In this document: positions 1 to 3,937 of the stretch, in pieces | How the letters are laid out: every line of letters begins with the position of its first letter | How positions within the stretch are numbered: position 1 is the first letter of the stretch | Assembly (NCBI GenBank): GCA_028695865.1 | Contig: JAQVID010000255.1 | Span: forward strand, 1-5,678 | Source: Thermoguttaceae bacterium | Lineage (GTDB): Bacteria; Planctomycetota; Planctomycetia; Pirellulales; Thermoguttaceae | Direction of reading: 5' to 3' | Length of the DNA: 5,678 nt | Program-made: the position numbers and the translations under genes | The notes under the pieces: model-generated | What the model was told of the DNA's origin: nothing | Seen by the model: the letters and a program-made list of their open reading frames with translations, nothing else | The model's database searches: none

Positions 1-738
1 GCTCTGTCCCGCGCCGTCTTTACTGCTGACGGTGAGCCAAAGACCGTTAACGCCTTCGTGCGCCATGCGATTGAGATATTCATCGGGATAGTAGTCAATA
101 TTATCGGTCAGTTCGTCGCGCATGGGGCCGGGATGATTGCCCGGTCGCTTGATCGGACTGAAGAAGCAGCGGGAAATACGACGCTTAATGAACGGCGTTC
201 GCTTCATCGTTCCGAGTGTTAAAAAGGGGCCTTCGTTTCGCAGCATTTCGTCTTCAAGCGAAAAGATTCCGCGTCGAATTCCTTCAATATCGCCTGCGTG
301 TATTTGACTCAAATTACGATCGGTTTCGATTCGAAACGCTTCTCCGATGAGTGTTTTGTCGTACACAAGTTCGATAAGATATCCCCGGTCTTTTATCGGC
401 ACATGACCGGCGTTAAAGAATTTTCGCAAATCGTCACAGGCTGTTTGCAATCGTTCTTTCGGATCGGGAAACGAAAGTTTAAGCGTAACACCTTGCGAAA
501 GATCGGCCTGAGACGTTGCCGCAGGACGCTGCGTCCAGCCGTGGTCCGACCACAGAGGTTTCCGCATGTCTTCATAGAATTTCCAGGGCATATCAGGCGG
601 CAAGGGAACTTGCCCGGGGTCCATACTGCCCGTTTCGGTAAAGCGAAGACGTCCTTCATCGGACGTGTTCTCCGTCTGCGCGGTACAAACACTGCTTGTC
701 GCGAAAAGAAACAGACTCAAAATCAAAAACAGGCTCAT
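1..738 (-). CDS. Secreted carbohydrate-active-enzyme-like protein, N-terminal part (3' end outside window)
   Basis: An open frame of 246 codons runs from ATG at 738 to the left edge with no stop, so the C-terminal part is missing. The start is supported by GAGG at 747-750, 8 nt upstream, and by an immediate signal peptide (MSLFLILSLFLFATSS, likely signal peptidase I cleavage after VCTA, residue 20). No lipobox is seen, so an exported soluble protein is likely. Residues about 84-180 look like the small alpha/beta domain that precedes the barrel in GH20 and GH67 enzymes: a helix with DDLRKFF (102-108), a strand YLIEL (120-124), then EAFRIE (133-138) and GDIEGIRRGIFSLEDEM (149-165). Residues 186-238 (RRISRCFFSPIKRPG, then DYYPDEYLNRMAHEGVNGLWL) resemble the entry to a TIM barrel. 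I infer a glycoside hydrolase or related polysaccharide-acting enzyme. The catalytic region is not visible, so family and substrate stay open. It is separated by 229 bp from the next minus-strand gene and is probably transcribed on its own. Confidence 0.8.
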   Translation of the reverse strand, partial: MSLFLILSLFLFATSSVCTAQTENTSDEGRLRFTETGSMDPGQVPLPPDMPWKFYEDMRKPLWSDHGWTQRPAATSQADLSQGVTLKLSFPDPKERLQTACDDLRKFFNAGHVPIKDRGYLIELVYDKTLIGEAFRIETDRNLSQIHAGDIEGIRRGIFSLEDEMLRNEGPFLTLGTMKRTPFIKRRISRCFFSPIKRPGNHPGPMRDELTDNIDYYPDEYLNRMAHEGVNGLWLTVSSKDGAGQS

Positions 739-967
739 TTCATCATCCTCATCCTGATATGTTTTGTTCTGGCGATACTCCAAATGTCGGTGATTCACTC
801 GCTGTTTACGCGGGGCAGACCCTATAACGCGAAAAATTTATGTTAAACAGGTAAAACAACCTGGGGGCCATGCGAAAAACCTGTAAACTGAAGTTTCATT
901 AAAAAACTCATTTTGAAAAACCGAATTAAACTGCAACTCGTACTTGATAATCGCGTGGCCTGTCACG
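739..967. other. Intergenic spacer, no gene seen
   Basis: This 229-bp AT-rich spacer follows the tubby-like gene and precedes the secreted-protein gene, both on the minus strand. It contains two weak inverted repeats: CAGGT/ACCTG (848-852 with 859-863) and AAACT/AGTTT (885-889 with 892-896). On the minus strand the second is followed at a short distance by GGTTTTTC, so it could be a poor terminator for the tubby-like gene, but the 5-bp AT-rich stem is too weak to call. I could not identify a convincing promoter for the downstream gene. Confidence 0.5.
747..750 (-). promoter_or_regulatory. Ribosome-binding site for the secreted protein at 738
   Basis: GAGG on the minus strand lies 8 nt before ATG 738 and sits inside a purine-rich run (AGGATGAGGATGATGAA). 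The frame stays open upstream to about 841, but no upstream start is followed by a signal peptide, so this site helps fix the start. Confidence 0.6.
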
Positions 968-1540
968 TCAGTTCTGTTTGCCTTCGATGGCGGCAAGCAG
1001 AATACCACCTGCCAGAAACAGCATGGAAAAATCTTCGACGAAAGGCGGTTGGATCGTAACATTGAGCTTATAAACGAAGGGATTGAAATTCTGTTTGTAG
1101 TGAACCTTTTCCGTTCCCTGTATAGTCAAGCTGTAATCTTGCGGAAGAAGCGCCCCGGCAATAAAACGGCGAATCAGGGCGAAGGCAAGCGAGTCTTCGA
1201 TCAACTCTCCGGAAACAGTACCAAATTGGAAGGTCCAGGTGTCGCGCGCCATCGACGACCAGCCTTTACGCGTCCACGTGCCGATAGCCTTTTGTGTTTT
1301 GGAATTGTAAACGTCATAAGTTCCGTTGAAGTCAATGATATTTCGTGCCTTGACCACAAAAAGCTCTTCCTGCATGTCTTCATTGGTATAAACCCGAATG
1401 TCTTCTTTGAGCTTGAACGCTTTCTGTTTGGAGAAGCCGATCAGATTGCCGGCGTTGTCATAAATGTGGAACTTGGCTCCAGCCAGAGTCATGATTTTGC
1501 GGCGAATCATATATTCGCCTTGTGTAAAGAGTTCGGACAT
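968..1540 (-). CDS. LURP-one-related / tubby C-terminal-like domain protein
   Basis: This is a complete 190-aa protein. The start at ATG 1540 has AGGGA at 1551-1555, 10 nt upstream. A second Met at residue 11 (YMIRRK) is possible, but the longer form fits the family. The sequence follows the LURP-one/YxjI pattern: MIRRKIMTLAGAKFHIYD (11-28), a turn with NAGNLIGF, then basic and hydrophobic strands (AFKLKEDIRVY 41-51, LFVVKARNI 60-68, YDVYNSKTQKAIGTWTRKGW 75-94). In solved relatives this forms a 12-strand beta barrel around a central helix, related to tubby C-terminal and scramblase folds. Biochemical roles of bacterial members are mostly unknown. Residues 115-131 probably hold the middle strands or a helix, and residues 171-185 (FSMLFLAGGILLAAI) are the typical buried hydrophobic C-terminal helix rather than a true membrane anchor. 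No signal peptide is visible, so a cytoplasmic or membrane-associated location is likely. It stands alone, divergent from the racemase gene. The family call is fairly sure; the function is unknown. Confidence 0.8.
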   Translation of the reverse strand: MSELFTQGEYMIRRKIMTLAGAKFHIYDNAGNLIGFSKQKAFKLKEDIRVYTNEDMQEELFVVKARNIIDFNGTYDVYNSKTQKAIGTWTRKGWSSMARDTWTFQFGTVSGELIEDSLAFALIRRFIAGALLPQDYSLTIQGTEKVHYKQNFNPFVYKLNVTIQPPFVEDFSMLFLAGGILLAAIEGKQN

Positions 1541-1543
1541 GAT

Positions 1544-1720
1544 TCATTTTTCCCTAAAAAACAGTTGTAAACGGGTAACTGGGTATTTTTTTACCAGACC
1601 ATGTTGTATAGCATAACAAATTTGTTCCGCAATAGCAAGTCGCTGAAGGTATTCGGGAGGATAATTACAAAATTCTTTTGTCAAATCGAAATGGGAGGAA
1701 CGCGTAATTTTTATAAAAAC
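1544..1720 (-). other. Possible short ORF or ORF remnant just upstream of the tubby-like gene
   Basis: The minus-strand frame ending at TGA 1546-1544 stays open back to about 1900. Its last roughly 55 codons read like ordinary protein (HFDLTKEFCNYPPEYLQRL, then IAEQICYAIQHGLVKK) and it stops only 3 nt before the ATG at 1540, a spacing seen in translationally coupled genes. Against a real gene: the only ATG in frame (1900) lies beyond the repeat and palindrome, which would then encode the N-terminal half; no ribosome-binding site is seen near any internal start; and I do not recognise the peptide. It could be the decayed 3' end of a lost gene or chance. Function unknown. Confidence 0.2.
1610..1638 (-). 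promoter_or_regulatory. Possible weak sigma70-type promoter for the tubby-like gene
   Basis: On the minus strand TTGCTA (1638-1633) is followed after 17 nt by TATGCT (1615-1610). Each hexamer matches consensus at 4 of 6 positions. Spacing and location, about 70 nt before the gene at 1540, are suitable, but AT-rich DNA gives such matches by chance. Confidence is low. Confidence 0.25.
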
Positions 1721-1724
1721 CCAA

Positions 1725-1802
1725 CCCCGCAAACGGTTTCCGTATGGTAGGCACCCGGTTCGGCCGTCAGGCCGTACCCCTGTTACACGATCCCGCAAAA
1801 AA
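1725..1802. repeat. Degenerate intergenic repeat, copy A
   Basis: Three blocks are shared in order with copy B (2151-2232): block 1 at 1725-1747 (begins CCCCGCAA, ends CCGTATGG; 21 of 23 bases equal), block 2 GTACCCCTG at 1774-1782, and block 3 CGATCCCGC at 1788-1796 followed by an A run. The distance between blocks 2 and 3 is 5 nt in both copies. The inner spacer (26 nt here, 29 nt in B) is not conserved. The orientation is the same in both copies. Confidence 0.75.
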
Positions 1803-1845
1803 CCAATTCCGTAATTCCGGTCTCGCATGACCGGAATTACGGAAT
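1797..1845 (-). terminator. Perfect 17-bp palindrome with downstream T run (terminator-like on minus strand)
   Basis: The arms at 1806-1822 and 1829-1845 (ATTCCGTAATTCCGGTC and its exact complement) enclose the 6-nt loop TCGCAT. Read on the minus strand, the hairpin is followed by TGG and then six T (1802-1797), the form of an intrinsic terminator. No minus-strand gene lies directly upstream, since the racemase is on the plus strand, so a terminator role lacks an obvious client. It may instead block antisense transcription or be part of a repeat element together with copy A. Confidence 0.5.
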
Positions 1846-1878
1846 GTGGGGACCCTTCGAACCGCACATTCCCTAATT
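1835..1878. repeat. Second inverted repeat overlapping the palindrome
   Basis: AATTACGGAATGTG (1835-1848) pairs with CACATTCCCTAATT (1865-1878) at 13 of 14 positions, with a 16-nt loop. Its left arm is also part of the right arm of the 17-bp palindrome, so the two hairpins cannot form at the same time. In effect the region holds three copies of an ATTCCgTAATT-type motif. Confidence 0.6.
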
Positions 1879-1910
1879 GCGCTCGTTTCACTCGCTCCAT
1901 ATACGGGCTT

Positions 1911-1924
1911 GATGAATTTTCATC
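1911..1924. repeat. Short perfect inverted repeat GATGAA-TT-TTCATC
   Basis: A six-base perfect stem with a 2-nt spacer, one member of the hairpin chain between 1806 and 2066. Alone it would be weak. Confidence 0.4.
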
Positions 1925-1934
1925 GCACCCTAAA

Positions 1935-1958
1935 TTGAGTCACGCAAATTTGACTCAA
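1935..1958. repeat. Inverted repeat TTGAGTCA-N8-TGACTCAA
   Basis: Perfect 8-bp arms (1935-1942 and 1951-1958) are separated by CGCAAATT. The spacing gives a dyad such as a dimeric DNA-binding protein could use, but it lies about 310 bp before the racemase -35 box, so an operator role is uncertain. Confidence 0.4.
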
Positions 1959-2005
1959 GGCCGATTCCCCAAAAATCCCAACCGCCCAAGCGGACATTTT
2001 GGAGT

Positions 2006-2027
2006 GCGGCGGCTTGCCGCCGCTTTT
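2006..2027 (+). terminator. GC-rich CTTG-loop hairpin with T tract (terminator-like or REP-like)
   Basis: GCGGCGG-CTTG-CCGCCGC (2006-2023) is a perfect stem capped by CTTG, a known stable tetraloop, and is followed by TTTTGTG. It is preceded at 1982-1993 by a small CCGC-CCAA-GCGG hairpin. The shape would terminate plus-strand transcription, yet no plus-strand gene precedes it. The block beginning TTTTGGAGTGCGG resembles a hairpin repeat I remember as common between genes in PVC-type genomes, which is a memory-level impression. Confidence 0.5.
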
Positions 2028-2050
2028 GTGTGCGTTAAATAAGGATAACG

Positions 2051-2066
2051 CGGGAGCTTGCTCCCG
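2051..2066. repeat. Second CTTG-loop hairpin CGGGAG-CTTG-CTCCCG
   Basis: A perfect stem, again capped by CTTG, 27 nt after the first CTTG hairpin. There is no clear T tract after it. The shared loop with unrelated stem sequence suggests the structure, rather than the sequence, is what is kept. Confidence 0.55.
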
Positions 2067-2150
2067 GTTCGACCATTACGCTTTGAAAGAGCTCCCCGGT
2101 TTTTACAATCGAAAACTTGGCTTTTCACATTGCGCAATCGCGGCGAGCAA

Positions 2151-2232
2151 CCCCGCAAGCGGTTTCCGTGTGGCCGGACGGCAGGGGGCTAACGCGTCAC
2201 TCGTACCCCTGCAGCGCGATCCCGCCCAAAAA
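2151..2232. repeat. Degenerate intergenic repeat, copy B
   Basis: The same three-block order as copy A: block 1 at 2151-2173, block 2 GTACCCCTG at 2203-2211, and block 3 CGATCCCGC at 2217-2225, then CC and seven A. Block 1 contains CCGCAAGCGG, which on the minus strand is a small CTTG-loop hairpin. The copy ends 35 bp before the racemase -35 box. Confidence 0.75.
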
Positions 2233-2267
2233 AATCATCTGGAAACAGTATAAAGACCATTCGACGC

Positions 2268-2296
2268 TTGACATGGCCCATTATTACATTTATACT
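2268..2296 (+). promoter_or_regulatory. Strong sigma70-type promoter of the racemase gene
   Basis: A perfect -35 box TTGACA (2268-2273), a 17-nt spacer and TATACT (2291-2296, 5 of 6 to consensus). The expected start of transcription is near 2303, giving a leader of about 59 nt. A small hairpin CGGGC-GTGT-GCCCG (2313-2326) lies in this leader. The gene therefore appears to be transcribed on its own from a housekeeping-type promoter. Confidence 0.8.
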
Positions 2297-2348
2297 TATT
2301 ATGCCGTGGAAACGGGCGTGTGCCCGGGCGGGGTATTTTGACTTTTGC

Positions 2349-2355
2349 AGGAGGG
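2349..2355 (+). promoter_or_regulatory. Ribosome-binding site AGGAGGG deciding the racemase start
   Basis: A near-ideal Shine-Dalgarno lies 6 nt before ATG 2362. The upstream in-frame ATG-like extension to 2320 has no such site and would put 14 non-hydrophobic residues before the signal peptide, so 2362 is chosen. Confidence 0.85.
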
Positions 2356-2361
2356 AAAGCA

Positions 2362-3630
2362 ATGAAACATTTGCTCGCAAGTTTGGTATTGGGTCTTTCG
2401 GCACTGCTGGCCTTTGGCACTGCCCAGATTGCCGTGGGAGCGGATAACGCTCCGGTAGGCGAAAACGCGTGGCTCGAAGTTGATCGGGATTTGTTCGAAC
2501 AGAATCTTAAACTGGTTCTGGACATGGTAGACGGCAAGTGCGATGTTTGCGCCATTCTTAAAGGAGACGCATACGGGCACGGCTTGGTTAACCTGATGCC
2601 CAGTGTGAAAAAGCTTGGTATCAAGACCATTGGAATCGCCAGTAATGATGAAGCGCGTATTGTCCGCGAGTTTGGTTTTCAAGGCCGTTTGGCCCGGGTA
2701 CGAACCGGAACGTGCGATGAAATTCAGGCAGGTCTTCCTTATGATATGGAAGAGCTTTTGGGAAATCTTGAGCAGGCATCGCAGGTAGATCAGATTGGCG
2801 CGAAAGCCGGACGCAAGATCAAGTTTCATTTGGCGTTCAATTCCGGCGGCATGAATCGTAATGGTATCGACATGACAACCGAGCAGGGCCGAAAAGATGC
2901 TCTGGCCATTGCGAAGCTTCCTCATTTGCAACTGGTTGGTATCATGACACACTACGCGTTTCATGGTAAAGCGGAGATCAAACGCCGGTTAGCCGCGTTC
3001 AATTCGGAAGTCGATTGGCTGGTTAAAAACGCTCATCTGAATCGAAGCAAGTTGACGCTTCACACGGCGGCATCGTATGCGGCTTTGTTCGTACCGGAAT
3101 CGCGACTGGACATGATTCGTCCGGGTGGCATTCTTTATGGAGATATGCCCGAAGACCCGGACACGCCGTTCCAGTCGATTGTAACCTTCAAAACCAAGGT
3201 AGCCAGCGTCAATTCCTATCCGAAAGGGACGCCGGTCGGTTACGATCATACTTACGTTGTGAGTCGCGATTCGCGTCTGGCCAATTTGCCAATCGGATAC
3301 TCAGACGGATACCGCCGCGAGTTCAGCAATAAAGGTTATGTACTCATTCGCGGACACCGTGTCGCGGTCGTCGGTAACGTTTGTATGAATACGACCATGG
3401 TCGACGTCACCGATTTCCCGGACATTAAGGCCAATGACGAAGTTGTACTCTGCGGAAAACAGGGTAAGGACGAAATTACCCGCGAAGAGATTATCGAAAT
3501 CAACAACGCAACGTTTCACGACATGTGTACACTTTGGGGAAATTCCAATCCGAAAGTACTCGTCTCAAAAGGCAAGAAAATCGTGCCGCAAAACGCCGGC
3601 ATGAAACCTGCCGAAAAATCGGCAAAATAA
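2362..3630 (+). CDS. bsr: Secreted broad-specificity amino-acid racemase (alanine racemase fold, Bsr-like)
   Basis: A PLP enzyme that would interconvert L- and D-amino acids; 422 aa from ATG 2362. A signal peptide (MKHLLASLVLGLSALLAFGT, cleavage near AVGA, residue 27) sends it to the periplasm or outside, unlike cytoplasmic Alr. The N-terminal barrel carries ILKGDAYGHG with the PLP Lys at 67. Bsr-like features follow: SNDEARIVREFGF (94-106), RVRT (112-115), MEELLGNLE (129-137), NSGGMNRNG (160-168), IMTHYAF (194-200) and ESRLDMIRPGG (246-256). The C-terminal beta domain has VASVNSYPKG (280-289), GYDHTY with the likely catalytic Tyr 294, GYSDGYRR (312-319), CMN (341-343) where ordinary Alr has SMD, and WGNSNPK (392-398). 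This matches what I remember of Vibrio/Pseudomonas Bsr along nearly the whole length. Family knowledge: those enzymes racemise Ala, Ser and basic or bulky amino acids and release D-amino acids that remodel peptidoglycan. Oddities are His in place of Arg in GYDRTY and a Lys-rich tail after residue 400. The gene has its own promoter. Family sure; substrate range inferred. Confidence 0.92.
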   Translation: MKHLLASLVLGLSALLAFGTAQIAVGADNAPVGENAWLEVDRDLFEQNLKLVLDMVDGKCDVCAILKGDAYGHGLVNLMPSVKKLGIKTIGIASNDEARIVREFGFQGRLARVRTGTCDEIQAGLPYDMEELLGNLEQASQVDQIGAKAGRKIKFHLAFNSGGMNRNGIDMTTEQGRKDALAIAKLPHLQLVGIMTHYAFHGKAEIKRRLAAFNSEVDWLVKNAHLNRSKLTLHTAASYAALFVPESRLDMIRPGGILYGDMPEDPDTPFQSIVTFKTKVASVNSYPKGTPVGYDHTYVVSRDSRLANLPIGYSDGYRREFSNKGYVLIRGHRVAVVGNVCMNTTMVDVTDFPDIKANDEVVLCGKQGKDEITREEIIEINNATFHDMCTLWGNSNPKVLVSKGKKIVPQNAGMKPAEKSAK

Positions 3631-3650
3631 TTGATCGTCACGCAAGCCGC

Positions 3651-3702
3651 CCGGTCGGAAGCAATGAAGTCCGGTCGGAAACAATGAAGTCCGGTTTGAA
3701 AC
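3651..3702. repeat. 20-bp tandem repeat, 2.6 copies
   Basis: CCGGTCGGAAGCAATGAAGT at 3651-3670 is repeated at 3671-3690 with one change (A for G at unit position 11), then a partial third unit CCGGTTTGAAAC follows at 3691-3702. It begins 20 bp after the racemase stop codon. Confidence 0.85.
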
Positions 3703-3722
3703 GCGGTCCCATTTGGGGCCGC
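3703..3722. terminator. Possible terminator hairpin between convergent genes
   Basis: GCGGTCCC (3703-3710) pairs with GGGGCCGC (3715-3722) through eight pairs including one G-T, with loop ATTT. It is stable and well placed 73 bp after the racemase stop, but it lacks a T run on the plus strand; the minus strand has only GTTTC after it. It may stop transcription poorly or be another hairpin element. Confidence 0.35.
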
Positions 3723-3783
3723 TACAGGATGGAAAGGCGACAAGGGCAACTGTGGTTCCTCTTTCTTTCGCACCGTTTCTTTC

Positions 3784-3821
3784 ATACCGGAGACGTTTCA
3801 CTATACCGGAGACGTTTCCGC
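3784..3821. repeat. 19-bp tandem repeat, two copies
   Basis: ATACCGGAGACGTTTC occurs at 3784-3799 and again at 3803-3818, a period of 19 bp with the 3-bp linkers differing. It is unrelated in sequence to the 20-bp repeat 100 bp away apart from the CCGG core. Confidence 0.8.
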
Positions 3822-3824
3822 CCA

Positions 3825-3846
3825 GGGGCAAGCCCCCTTCAAAGGG
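3825..3846. repeat. Overlapping small hairpins, minus-strand CTTG loop
   Basis: GGGGC-AA-GCCCC (3825-3836) reads GGGG-CTTG-CCCC on the minus strand, the same loop as the two hairpins upstream of the racemase. It overlaps CCCTT-CA-AAGGG (3835-3846), so only one of the pair can form. Both lie in the presumed 3' untranslated part of the GH123-like transcript. Confidence 0.45.
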
Positions 3847-3853
3847 TGGCGTC

Positions 3854-3874
3854 ATACTCTTGTGGCAAGTGTAT
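3854..3874. repeat. Imperfect 9-bp hairpin
   Basis: ATACTCTTG (3854-3862) and CAAGTGTAT (3866-3874) pair at 8 of 9 positions around TGG. It lies 64 bp beyond the stop of the GH123-like gene. Confidence 0.4.
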
Positions 3875-3937
3875 TCCAGAGTGGAAGCGGCGGCCAGACT
3901 TGGCGTTTTCATCTTGACCGCACCACCGTTCACACGC

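Larger units (their letters stand above)
1541..2361. other. Long repeat- and hairpin-rich intergenic region between divergent genes
   Basis: These 821 bp separate the starts of the tubby-like gene and the racemase gene. No ORF here is convincing: the candidate frames are made by repeats and palindromes and lack good starts. The content from left to right is: an AT-rich part with a possible remnant ORF and weak promoter (1541-1720); repeat copy A (1725-1802); a chain of inverted repeats (1806-2066); a stretch with nothing recognised (2067-2150); repeat copy B (2151-2232); and the racemase promoter and leader (2268-2361). The dense secondary structure suggests mobile or REP-like intergenic elements, though a structured RNA is not excluded. 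Confidence 0.7.
3631..3937. other. Convergent intergenic region with tandem repeats and hairpins
   Basis: These 307 bp lie between the 3' ends of the racemase gene (plus) and the GH123-like gene (minus). No gene is supported. The region holds a 20-bp tandem repeat (3651-3702), a GC-rich hairpin (3703-3722), a 19-bp tandem repeat (3784-3821), overlapping small hairpins (3825-3846) and an imperfect 9-bp hairpin (3854-3874). No hairpin is followed by a proper T tract in either direction, so how the two transcripts end is not obvious. Confidence 0.65.

Noticed and set aside
298..846. 182-codon plus-strand ORF over the secreted-protein gene
   Set aside because: It lies antisense to a frame with signal peptide, ribosome-binding site and recognisable enzyme motifs, and its own product is Arg/Phe-rich and unlike a folded protein.
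944..1570. 208-codon plus-strand ORF over the tubby-like gene
   Set aside because: Antisense shadow of the LURP-one family gene; no ribosome-binding site and no recognisable domain.
1999..2341. Short plus-strand ORFs through the CTTG hairpins and repeat copy B
   Set aside because: Their peptides are translations of hairpin and repeat DNA (for example ECGGLPPLL), with no ribosome-binding site.
2299..2964. 221-codon minus-strand ORF inside the racemase gene
   Set aside because: Antisense to a clearly homologous enzyme; no supported start and no family resemblance.
3609..3624. Hairpin TGCCGA-AAAA-TCGGCA at the racemase stop as a terminator
   Set aside because: It lies inside the last codons and is followed by AAAATAATT rather than a T tract; likely a chance product of the Lys/Ala-rich tail.
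3651..3702. CRISPR array
   Set aside because: The units are contiguous tandem copies with no unique spacers, and no cas gene is near.
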